This document shows positions 15,844 to 23,211 of a stretch of 35,152 nt of DNA, piece after piece. The stretch lies in assembly GCA_017394605.1 (NCBI GenBank), contig JAFPXU010000097.1, positions 1 to 35,152 on the forward strand. The letters run 5' to 3'. Made by a program: the position numbers and the translations under genes. How positions within the stretch are numbered: position 1 is the first letter of the stretch; the number at the start of each line of letters is the position of its first letter. Source of the DNA: Clostridia bacterium (GTDB lineage: Bacteria; Bacillota_A; Clostridia; Christensenellales; CAG-138). The notes below the pieces were generated by a model. The model saw only the letters and a program-made list of their open reading frames with translations, was not told the origin of the DNA and did not search any database.

Positions 15844-17731
15844 TATCGTAAATCGTGACTTCGTCGTTTTTAAAGGCAATGCCGTAATGGCTGTCGAAAT
15901 AGGCGAGGTCACAGTCATATTTGTAGAGTTCTTCAAAACTTACATACACGTAATCCACATTATATTTTTTCGCATACTCCGCAAAATAGGTTTCGGGATC
16001 CTCAAACATCGCGTAGAGGGCGGTTTCCCGATCATGGTAATCAATCCCGTGGTAATACAGAAATGATCCGGATCCGCAGACGATGTTCCTGCCGGTCAGC
16101 ATGGCTACGGCGTTGTTGTGATTGTTAGCCGTAAGGAATGTCGCGTCGGGAGCTGCTGTCTTCTTGATATATTCGGCAGCGGCGACTTGATCTTCGCTCA
16201 GCACCTCATATCTCGAAACCGCCTCTCTTCCGAGCGTAAGAATCCCGGAAAGGAAAAGGGATGCGCACACAAAGCAGGAAAGAATGCCGACGGAAACTCT
16301 GCTGAAAGACTCAGAGGCGCGAAGCCTGCGGAATGCCGTGATCAGATAATCGCCTATGAACCCGCACAGAAAAGCGAAGCATACGAAAATGAGCTTGTTG
16401 TTGTCGTACGGATTCGGCTGGAACTGGATCAGCTCTGCAATGATCCACAGAACGGCCGGTCCGGCCATGATCCGCCTGTTCTTCGAAGAGGTGTCGAACA
16501 GCGCAACAGGAAGCAGGAGGAACAGCAGTCCGAGATTTTTCACATAGAACCACAGGAAACCGTCCGTTTCGTTCGCCCAGTTGAAATGCGGCGTCAGGAA
16601 TCCCTTTGACTGGCGGAATGTGAACAGAAGAAGCTGCGGAGCGGCAAGAAGCGCCGTCAGCAATGCATATTTCAGGAAGCCGAAAAGCTCTCCCTTAGCG
16701 GGACGGGAAAGAACGGATTCCAGGAGATACACACCGCTGATCACGCCCAGAGCAAGAAAAGAATGCGTGTGAACGAGGGGCATGGAACCGGCGATGATCC
16801 CGAGCGGAATGAAAAAGCGGTATTCCTTTTTGAAGAAAGCGCGGTACAGAAGATAGAGACAGGGGAACAGCAGAGCCCATCCGAACAGGGTGGCACGCTG
16901 CGGGACCAGCATGTCCGCAATGGGATTAACCCATTTGATCCCGACGTCCACATTGTTGGTCGGAGTCTGGTAGAACGCGGTAAATATACGGGTAAAGTTC
17001 CCGGGATTTTTCTTCAGCAGATCAAGAAAATAAACAAATCCGAACCCGCCTCCGATAAAGAACAAAAGCGTGCTGAACGTGGCCTTGGGATCGTCACGGT
17101 CCATCCATTGTTCGAAAAACAGGTAAACGCCGGATAGAACGAGCAGGAAGGCGAAGACCGCCGGGAGGATCGCGGAGAAACGGAGCGTTCCGCCAAGCGT
17201 ATAAAACGTGGAGCTGATGCTGTCCGAAAGGAAGGGGTAACCGATCCTTGTGTCAGGGCAGATTGAATAGTACGGTGGGAAGGTCTTTTGAACGGTGATG
17301 CTGGTGATAAACCCGAGATGCATGCAAAGGTCGCCGTAGGTGGACTGTCCGACATAAAGACCGTCTCTGCCCGGAAGGATCGTATGTGTATGGAACAGAT
17401 AGATTCCGATTAAGGCAAGCGGAACGAGCGTGACCAGCATGATGACGGGAAAGCGGTCGCGCACAGAAGCAGGCTTCTCTCTTCGCCTCGCAAGCATAAA
17501 GAATAGAATGCCGACCGCAGCGGCCAGCAGGAGCGCGAGAAGCTGCGCGGTGAGGGTAAATCCGAGGATAAACGAAAAAAGCGCGGGGAACCAGAGCAGC
17601 ATCACGAGTCCGGCTGTGCATCCAAGCCATAGCTTCAGAACCGTCCGCTCCGCGGCGAAAAAGTATCTTATAACGGATATGCCGCAGACGGCATAGACCA
17701 GCAGATAAAGAACACAGAGAACGTTTTGCAA
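15827..17731 (-). CDS. Polytopic membrane protein, GT-C glycosyltransferase-like
   Basis: I do not recognise the exact family. The start is TTG 17731, eight bases after GGAGG (17744-17740). A longer frame from TTG 17785 begins inside a terminator stem and is rejected. The 634 residues hold about a dozen or more hydrophobic helices over the first 500. A first large external loop has GRDGLYVGQSTYGDLCMHLG, a Gly-Asp/His pattern like the catalytic loop of GT-C enzymes. Further landmarks are PFLSDSISSTFY, NPIADMLVPQRATLFGW, PLVHTHSFLALG and FQPNPYDNNKLI. A soluble C-terminal region (about 510-634) contains EDQVAAAEYIKKTA, ANNHNNAVAMLTGR and NVDYVYVS, as in dolichyl-phosphate-mannose-type transferases. 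Sugar transfer at the membrane is an inference. It lies behind the structured RNA and terminator at 17769-17908. Confidence 0.7.
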   Translation of the reverse strand: MQNVLCVLYLLVYAVCGISVIRYFFAAERTVLKLWLGCTAGLVMLLWFPALFSFILGFTLTAQLLALLLAAAVGILFFMLARRREKPASVRDRFPVIMLVTLVPLALIGIYLFHTHTILPGRDGLYVGQSTYGDLCMHLGFITSITVQKTFPPYYSICPDTRIGYPFLSDSISSTFYTLGGTLRFSAILPAVFAFLLVLSGVYLFFEQWMDRDDPKATFSTLLFFIGGGFGFVYFLDLLKKNPGNFTRIFTAFYQTPTNNVDVGIKWVNPIADMLVPQRATLFGWALLFPCLYLLYRAFFKKEYRFFIPLGIIAGSMPLVHTHSFLALGVISGVYLLESVLSRPAKGELFGFLKYALLTALLAAPQLLLFTFRQSKGFLTPHFNWANETDGFLWFYVKNLGLLFLLLPVALFDTSSKNRRIMAGPAVLWIIAELIQFQPNPYDNNKLIFVCFAFLCGFIGDYLITAFRRLRASESFSRVSVGILSCFVCASLFLSGILTLGREAVSRYEVLSEDQVAAAEYIKKTAAPDATFLTANNHNNAVAMLTGRNIVCGSGSFLYYHGIDYHDRETALYAMFEDPETYFAEYAKKYNVDYVYVSFEELYKYDCDLAYFDSHYGIAFKNDEVTIYDISQVL

Positions 17732-17768
17732 ATCGCTTTCCTCCGGAAACCATTGTACCGCATAGACG

Positions 17769-17797
17769 AAAAAAAAAGAAGCCAAACGGCTTCTTTT
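17769..17797 (-). terminator. Intrinsic terminator before the GT-C-like gene
   Basis: Minus strand: AAAAGAAGCC, GTTT loop, GGCTTCTTTT, then five more T (nine T in total after GGCTTC). It ends 25 bases before the ribosome binding site of the membrane-protein gene, so read-through or antitermination would be needed to express that gene from the promoter at 17943. Confidence 0.8.
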
Positions 17798-17908
17798 CGT
17801 TGTTGTGCTGTGGGATTAATCCAATAAGGATAGAATTATGAAATATAGAATAGTTCGATTGCATTATAAGGAGGAAATCGTAATGAAAAAACAGCACAAC
17901 ATCATTAC
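17769..17908 (-). ncRNA. Candidate structured small RNA or attenuator leader
   Basis: A promoter at 17943-17915 and a terminator at 17797-17769 delimit a transcript of about 140 bases. GTAATG/CATTAC forms a 5' hairpin. The loop of that hairpin contains GTTGTGCTGT (plus-strand 17891-17900 reversed), which is perfectly complementary over ten bases to ACAGCACAAC just before the terminator (17811-17802). A CCTCC motif that could pair with ribosome binding sites is exposed at 17874-17870. It matches no riboswitch class that I recognise. It may be a free small RNA (6S-like or regulatory) or the attenuator of the membrane-protein gene. Confidence 0.5.
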
Positions 17909-17921
17909 GATTATATTATAG
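17838..17921 (+). CDS. Possible 27-residue (or 12-residue) small ORF opposite the RNA
   Basis: ATG 17838 follows AAGGA by seven bases. An in-frame ATG 17883 follows a perfect AAGGAGG (17868-17874) by eight bases and gives MKKQHNIITIIL. The peptide is short with a hydrophobic C-terminus. No convincing plus-strand promoter is seen, and the frame lies opposite the predicted minus-strand RNA. It could be chance, a leader peptide or part of an antisense pair. Confidence 0.25.
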   Translation: MKYRIVRLHYKEEIVMKKQHNIITIIL

Positions 17922-17943
17922 CAACACATGATCGGAATAGCAA
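17915..17943 (-). promoter_or_regulatory. Sigma-A promoter of the structured RNA
   Basis: Minus strand: TTGCTA (17943-17938), a 17-bp spacer and a perfect TATAAT (17920-17915), predicting a start near 17908. Confidence 0.65.
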
Positions 17944-17993
17944 GTGCGGAAACAGATGTTTTTGGTCAAAAATAAGGAAAAATTGCGAAGAAA

Positions 17994-18887
17994 TCAAGTA
18001 GTTTCCGGATCGGTGAGCGGCACGGAAAAATCAGGCGTGTAGGACGGGTCCGCGGACGCGGCCTCCTGGGTGTAGAGGTTGGTGAGACCTATGGACAGGC
18101 AGAAGTTCAGAACGGAATCATATTCGCGGTCTGTCAGCCTACGGTTGAACGGAGGAAGCGAGCGGACACGTTCATTGGGCGTATACTGGCGCATCAGAGA
18201 AATCGTAATAGCCGGCGGGAACGTGTCGCGGATCTTCTGAAGAAGGTCTCTGGAGTCCGAGACGCACCCGGGAAGGATCAGATGACGGATCAGGATTCCT
18301 TTTGTCGCGAGACCGTCACGGATCTGAAGAAGCCCCGTCTGGGAATACATTTCCTGCAGGCAGGCGAAGGCATTGTCGAAATAATCTCCGCAGGCGGAAA
18401 GTCTGGAACTCAGGACAGAGGAATAGTATTTCAGATCCGCAAGATAGATATCGACGAGACCGGCGAGAGACCGGATCGTTTCGGGAGTGGAATAGGAATT
18501 CGTATTGTAAACCACGGGAATGGAGAGCCCGTTTGATTTCGCGGCGGAGATCGCCTCGGCAAGAACGATTGCATGCGGAGTTGGGGTAACGAGATTGATG
18601 TTGTGGACACCCTGATCCTGAAGCGAAAGCATGGCGTCGGAGAGCATACCGGCGGTGTACGCTGTCCCGGAGGCGCCGTCATGAAGCTCGTGGTTCTGAC
18701 AGAAGACGCAGTTCATGTTGCATCCTGTGAAAAAGATGGCGCCTGAACCATGCGAGCCGCTGATGCAAGGTTCTTCGAAAAAATGACGCATGATTCTGGC
18801 GACACGTGGAAGCGGACCGCATGTGCAGTATCCGGACTGAACAGAACGGTCGATCTTACAGTGGCGCGGACACAATCCGCAGGTCAT
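17994..18887 (-). CDS. Radical SAM protein, PflX/pyruvate-formate-lyase-activating-like
   Basis: An uncharacterised radical SAM iron-sulfur protein of the PflX type (COG1313). ATG 18887 overlaps the upstream TGA (ATGA) and has AGAAGG about eight bases before it; the longer start at 18926 would overlap the upstream gene by 43 bases. In 297 residues, an N-terminal cysteine cluster MTCGLCPRHC and GYCTC (Cys3, 6, 10, 21, 23) is followed by CNMNCVFC (Cys56, 60, 63), which binds the SAM-ligating 4Fe-4S cluster. Later landmarks are NLVTPTPHA, PVVYNTNSY, DIYLADLKYY and IRHLILPG. The family is named for its likeness to activases, but no glycyl-radical enzyme is encoded nearby, so the substrate is unknown. 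It is co-transcribed with the NlpC/P60 gene. Confidence 0.88.
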   Translation of the reverse strand: MTCGLCPRHCKIDRSVQSGYCTCGPLPRVARIMRHFFEEPCISGSHGSGAIFFTGCNMNCVFCQNHELHDGASGTAYTAGMLSDAMLSLQDQGVHNINLVTPTPHAIVLAEAISAAKSNGLSIPVVYNTNSYSTPETIRSLAGLVDIYLADLKYYSSVLSSRLSACGDYFDNAFACLQEMYSQTGLLQIRDGLATKGILIRHLILPGCVSDSRDLLQKIRDTFPPAITISLMRQYTPNERVRSLPPFNRRLTDREYDSVLNFCLSIGLTNLYTQEAASADPSYTPDFSVPLTDPETT

Positions 18888-20155
18888 CCGAATACCCTTC
18901 TGGCGCAGACAAAGTTTCTCGACCAATAGTCGGAAGTGGCGGAACGCCTGACGACCTTGCCGTTGCTGGAAGAGGCATCAATCATTTTTCCGCCTCCGAT
19001 ATAGATCGCGACATGAGATACCTGACTGGAGCTGTCACTTCTGAAGAACAGGAGGTCGCCCTTCCTGACGTCGTTCATACTGTCAATTTTGCGCCAAGCG
19101 CTGTTTTCCGCATAGCTGGCGGAACTTCGTCTGCCTACGCTGACGCCGTTCATTCTCAGGCAATAGTATACGAGTCCGGAGCAGTCGAATGTGTTCGGCC
19201 CCTCGTCTCCGGTCACATATTGCTTTCCGATCTGCGCGGTCGCAACAGAGATCACACCAGCGGCGTCACCCGTTGCGTTGAAGGAACCCCCGGTCGGATA
19301 GGATTCTCCGCTTGACGGATTCGGTGTGGTGGAAGATGTTCCGGAGCCGCTGCTGGTCTTTTTCGGGCGTGATGTTTTTTTAGGTTTCGGAGAAGGAGTT
19401 GGGTCGATGAATGGTTTTGCTTCATCAGAATACAGGACTTCCCGGTCTCCGGAATTAAAGATGCCGTCTTCAATCAGTCCGTTCTTCTTCTGAAATGCGT
19501 TTACCGCTTCTTCTGTCGCGACACCGTAGTATCCGTTGATCTTTCCGGAATAGTAGCCAAGTTTGGAAAGCTGGGACTGCATGGCATAGATGTCAGATCC
19601 GGAATCGCCGTTCCGAACTTCATAGGTGACGGCAACTTCGCTAAACAGCCTTGTCTGCATGTCAGCACTGGCGATTCCGTCCGTTTCCGTGTTGAGCGTG
19701 CGCTGGAACATGGCGACGGCTGCCGCGGTCGCCTCGTTGTAGAGCGTTCCGGGCTCGTCCGAATCCAGATATCCGAGTTCCATAAGGCGGGTCTGGAGAT
19801 TGCGGACAGACTCGCTGTCGTCGTTCAGTTTCAGATCGGTATAGTGGAAGATCTGTATTTCGGGTGTGACTTCGGGAACCGGAGTCGGCGAAGGATCCGC
19901 AAAAGGCGTTTCCTCCGGTTCGGGAGTAACGGCAGGGGGAGGCGTAACATCGTCAAACGGCAGATATACGGCTTTCTGCCCGAAGTTTGCTCCGCGGAGC
20001 TTTGAAAAATAGGTGGGGATCAGGATGACGAACAACACAACAAAGGCAACGGCTGTGACAAGCAGTACTTTTTTCCCGCCTGTCAGCCCGTGCCTGCGGG
20101 AAGCTCTGTTGCCGCTGTTAGTACGGTTTTGATTCATATCGCCGTTTCTGTCCAT
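18884..20155 (-). CDS. Membrane-anchored NlpC/P60 peptidoglycan peptidase with two PG-binding domains
   Basis: Predicted to cut peptide stems of the cell wall. Of 423 residues: a short cytoplasmic N-terminus, a membrane anchor (about 29-50), a Thr/Pro/Glu linker (70-100), and two peptidoglycan-binding-1 domains (about 108-170 and 178-243; SVRNLQTRLMELGYL and IYAMQSQLSKLGYY). A Pro/Lys/Ser linker follows (250-290), then the NlpC/P60 domain with catalytic Cys325 in FDCSGLVYYCL and His381 in SHVAIYIGGG. The third polar position, usually His, appears to be Asp393 (MIDASS). ATG 20155 has no ribosome binding site, and the -10 box lies only about 12 bases upstream, so the mRNA may be nearly leaderless. 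Its stop overlaps the radical SAM start. Confidence 0.9.
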   Translation of the reverse strand: MDRNGDMNQNRTNSGNRASRRHGLTGGKKVLLVTAVAFVVLFVILIPTYFSKLRGANFGQKAVYLPFDDVTPPPAVTPEPEETPFADPSPTPVPEVTPEIQIFHYTDLKLNDDSESVRNLQTRLMELGYLDSDEPGTLYNEATAAAVAMFQRTLNTETDGIASADMQTRLFSEVAVTYEVRNGDSGSDIYAMQSQLSKLGYYSGKINGYYGVATEEAVNAFQKKNGLIEDGIFNSGDREVLYSDEAKPFIDPTPSPKPKKTSRPKKTSSGSGTSSTTPNPSSGESYPTGGSFNATGDAAGVISVATAQIGKQYVTGDEGPNTFDCSGLVYYCLRMNGVSVGRRSSASYAENSAWRKIDSMNDVRKGDLLFFRSDSSSQVSHVAIYIGGGKMIDASSSNGKVVRRSATSDYWSRNFVCARRVFG

Positions 20156-20166
20156 GATTTCAGTAT

Positions 20167-20194
20167 AGTATAGGAACAGGGATGAGAATTTGAA
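20167..20194 (-). promoter_or_regulatory. Candidate promoter of the NlpC/P60 gene
   Basis: Minus strand: TTCAAA (20194-20189), a 16-bp spacer and TATACT (20172-20167); a second TATACT overlaps at 20167-20162. The start point would fall between 20160 and 20155, at or just before the ATG. Confidence 0.45.
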
Positions 20195-20251
20195 TTTTTT
20201 GCTAAATCACTTTTACAAAGAGGGCGCGGACTCTTCAAATAAGCGCTGTTG

Positions 20252-20260
20252 TGATAAGAT
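20252..20260 (+). promoter_or_regulatory. Candidate extended -10 promoter of the ABC-F gene
   Basis: TGATAAGAT fits TGnTATAAT with one mismatch; TTCAAA lies 15 bp upstream (20234-20239). The start point would be near 20267, leaving about eight bases before ATG 20275. Confidence 0.4.
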
Positions 20261-20274
20261 ATATCCGTATAGTT

Positions 20275-22191
20275 ATGTCAATATTACAGGTGCAGAGCAT
20301 TTCCAAATCTTTTGGTACACACGTGCTGTTTGAAGGCGTTTCCTTCCAGATCGCGGAGAATGACAGGGTCGGACTGATCGGACCGAACGGCTGCGGGAAG
20401 ACGACGCTGCTTTCTATCCTGAATCAGGAGTCGGAACCGGACAGCGGGACACTCATCGTTTCCAGAAACTGCCGGTGCGAGTCGATCGCCCAGATCATGG
20501 ATGCGGATTTCGACGGGTCTCTTTTTGAGATCGCTCTGAACGCGAGGACCGACCTCATCGGCATGGAGAACGACATTGCGGTTCTTGAGCGGAGAATTGA
20601 GACGGAAACGGAGAACCGGGACAGACTGATCCGACGCATGTGCGATCTCAGGGACAGGTTCGAGTCGGAAGGCGGACTTACATACCGGAGCAGAGTGCGC
20701 TCCACGCTGATGGGACTTGGTTTCGAGCCGGAAGAACTGGAAAGACCCTATAAAAGCTTCAGCGGCGGGGAGATCCGGAAAGCGCATCTTGCGAGGCTGC
20801 TCCTGTCCGAACCGAATCTGCTGATTCTGGACGAGCCGACGAACCATCTGGATATCCTGTCGACAGAATGGCTGGAGGGTTATCTCTCGGAATACCGCGG
20901 CGCGATCATAACGGTTTCGCACGACAGGACGTTTCTCGATAAAGTTACTTCCAGGACGCTGGAGATCCGCAACAGAAGACTGACGGAGACCGTCGGGAAC
21001 TACTCGAAGCATCTGGAACTGCAGCTGGATTCGGATAAGGCAGCGGAACGCAGGTACACAAGGACTTTGAAGGAGATCCACCGTCTGGAGGGAGTCATTG
21101 AACAGCAGCGGCGCTGGAACCAGCAGAGGAACTATGTAACGATCGCTTCAAAGCAGAAGCAGATCGACAGGCTTAGGGCTGACCTGGTTCCGCCGGAACG
21201 GAAACCCGACACGATCCGCTTCCGCTTCTCCGTGGACGTTCCTCCGACCAATGAGATCGTCCGTGCGGAAAATCTTGAAAAGAGTTTCGGCGGCAGGACC
21301 GTGTTTCAAAATGTTTCCTTCCTGATCAAAAACGGTGAGCACGTATGCCTGATCGGGGAAAACGGATGCGGAAAAACGACGCTTCTGAAGATGCTTCTTG
21401 GTTACGAGAAGGCCGACGGCGGTACGTCGCATATAGGCGACAGCGTCAGATGGGGCTATTATTCGCAGGATACATCGGAATCCGTTGACGATAAAACGGT
21501 CTTTGACAGGATCTACGACAGATTTCCGAGAATGGATCCGAAAGAGATCAAAAACGCGCTGGCTGCTTTTCTGTTCCGCGGGGAAGAGATCGGGAAAAAG
21601 GTTTCGGACCTGTCGGGAGGGGAGCTTGCCAGAATCAGGCTTCTCGAGCTGATGCTCTCCCGCAGGGACACGCTCTTTCTGGACGAGCCGACCAACTATC
21701 TCGACATCGCGTCCAGGGAGCAGCTCGAGGATGCCATTACGGATTTTCCCGGAACATGTCTGGTCGTTTCGCATGACCGATACTTTATCGACCGAATAGC
21801 CGACAGGATCCTGATCCTGACAGAGGACGGGATCAGCGAGTTTTCCGGCGACTGGGACGAATACGTTCAGATCTGCCAGCAGAACAGGCAGAGACGCCGG
21901 AAAAAGGATTCCGGCGTGAAGAAAACGGAGAATGCCTATCTTGCTGGAAAGGAACAGAGAAGCGCCGCAAACCGCGTAAAAGCGCAGTTCAGAAATCTGG
22001 AACGTCAGATCCAGGTTCTGGAGAAACAGATCTCAGAATATGAGGACAGACTGAAGGATCCCGGCGTGGCATCGGATTATTTGAAATCTGGGGAAATCGC
22101 GGAAGCGCTGGAACAGGCTCAGAAACAACACGAAGAACTTCTCGCGGAGTGGATCGAACTGGAAGAAGAAATAAGCGGGTTTGGAGAATAA
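20275..22191 (+). CDS. ABC-F family ATPase (YdiF/Uup-like)
   Basis: A soluble twin-ATPase protein of the ABC-F family, which acts on ribosomes (translation factor or antibiotic-resistance type) rather than in transport; no membrane segment is present. The 638 residues have two cassettes. The first has Walker A GPNGCGKTT (36-44), signature SGGEIRKAHLARLL and Walker B LLILDEPTNHLD. The second has GENGCGKTT (361-369), LSGGELARIRLLELML and LFLDEPTNYLD. A charged interdomain linker (about 245-315) and a C-terminal coiled coil (about 545-638) are typical of YdiF-like members. ATG 20275 is chosen over an upstream GTG inside the -10 box. No ribosome binding site is visible. Whether it protects against an antibiotic cannot be told. 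Confidence 0.92.
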   Translation: MSILQVQSISKSFGTHVLFEGVSFQIAENDRVGLIGPNGCGKTTLLSILNQESEPDSGTLIVSRNCRCESIAQIMDADFDGSLFEIALNARTDLIGMENDIAVLERRIETETENRDRLIRRMCDLRDRFESEGGLTYRSRVRSTLMGLGFEPEELERPYKSFSGGEIRKAHLARLLLSEPNLLILDEPTNHLDILSTEWLEGYLSEYRGAIITVSHDRTFLDKVTSRTLEIRNRRLTETVGNYSKHLELQLDSDKAAERRYTRTLKEIHRLEGVIEQQRRWNQQRNYVTIASKQKQIDRLRADLVPPERKPDTIRFRFSVDVPPTNEIVRAENLEKSFGGRTVFQNVSFLIKNGEHVCLIGENGCGKTTLLKMLLGYEKADGGTSHIGDSVRWGYYSQDTSESVDDKTVFDRIYDRFPRMDPKEIKNALAAFLFRGEEIGKKVSDLSGGELARIRLLELMLSRRDTLFLDEPTNYLDIASREQLEDAITDFPGTCLVVSHDRYFIDRIADRILILTEDGISEFSGDWDEYVQICQQNRQRRRKKDSGVKKTENAYLAGKEQRSAANRVKAQFRNLERQIQVLEKQISEYEDRLKDPGVASDYLKSGEIAEALEQAQKQHEELLAEWIELEEEISGFGE

Positions 22192-22194
22192 CGT

Positions 22195-23184
22195 ATGAAA
22201 CTGACTGGGTTTACACTTGCGGTTTGCTATAACAGGGACAAGATCGCAGGATTCCAAAGGGAGCAGGCATGGAAATGGATCTCCGATGCCGTGTATCCCG
22301 GTGATTTGGAAGAAGCGGACCTTTACGAGTTTTCGAATGGTCCCGTCTTCGGATGCGTTCTGACGAACATGAGACTTGGAAAGTCCAGAAGGGTATCCGC
22401 CAGTCTCGGACGGAACCTTCCGGTCATGGCGTCCGTGGACTGGTTAAATCCGTTCCTTCTGCAAAACGGCGTCCAGCATTCGGCAGAACGGAAGCCTGTC
22501 GGACGGATCGACGAGAAAGGCGGATTTGTTCCCGCGGAAGGGGAGGAAATGCATCTGGTCTTCCGCGGACCGAAAGTAAAACGCTGGATCAATCCCTGGA
22601 AAAAGAAACGGATGCTTCTTGTTTGGCCGGACGGAGAAAAAAGCGCCGAGCAGATCGCGCGCGGCGTCCTGTCCGCTTCGAAGCAGAAACAGACCGAAAA
22701 GGATGTCGTCATTTTCACGGTTGAGCAGGACTTTCTGCCCGATATCCTGCTTTTCCTGAACGATTACCGGCGGCAGTCCGTGCGGAACGGGGACGGAGAG
22801 GTGATTGACGCAGCAGTTTGTCCGGACGGCACCGTGATTCTCGGAAACGTCAGCGGCAGGAAATTGAAAGACGCGGCGGACCATTATTCCGGGACCGGCT
22901 GTCACAGGATCATTGCGGAGACCGATTCGAATGCGGAGGAAGATACTCCCGGAGTCGAAATCGCGTATCTTTCCACTTCAGATCATATCAAAAATTTGTT
23001 TACAACCTATGGCTTCGAAAGAATTGCGAAATGGTGCGACCGTGCGGCTGTGATCGTTCCGGATCATGTGCCGGAGGAGGCCATTCCTTTTCTGGAAGGA
23101 GCAGGTTTGGAATATAAGGTATATCAGACGCCAAAGACAGAGACGGAACGCGCCGCTGTCATATCGGAACTACTGGACAAGTGA
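22195..23184 (+). CDS. Hypothetical protein, 329 residues
   Basis: I do not recognise this protein. ATG 22195 follows GGAG by eight bases and starts three bases after the ABC-F stop, so it belongs to the same transcript. It has no signal peptide or membrane helix. The N-terminal half has a basic patch (RGPKVKRWINPWKKKRML), and the C-terminal half alternates short beta-like and helical stretches (GVEIAYLSTSDHIKNLF, AKWCDRAAVIVPDHV). The tail resembles an alpha/beta fold but shows no catalytic motif I can name. Codon use matches its neighbours, so it is a genuine gene. Confidence 0.8.
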   Translation: MKLTGFTLAVCYNRDKIAGFQREQAWKWISDAVYPGDLEEADLYEFSNGPVFGCVLTNMRLGKSRRVSASLGRNLPVMASVDWLNPFLLQNGVQHSAERKPVGRIDEKGGFVPAEGEEMHLVFRGPKVKRWINPWKKKRMLLVWPDGEKSAEQIARGVLSASKQKQTEKDVVIFTVEQDFLPDILLFLNDYRRQSVRNGDGEVIDAAVCPDGTVILGNVSGRKLKDAADHYSGTGCHRIIAETDSNAEEDTPGVEIAYLSTSDHIKNLFTTYGFERIAKWCDRAAVIVPDHVPEEAIPFLEGAGLEYKVYQTPKTETERAAVISELLDK

Positions 23185-23211
23185 GAATAATCGGAAGGAG
23201 CAATGGAAAAA

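Noticed and set aside
17732..17785. Upstream extension of the GT-C-like protein from TTG 17785
   Set aside because: That start lies in the stem of an intrinsic terminator and would encode a Phe run from the T-tract; TTG 17731 has a proper ribosome binding site.
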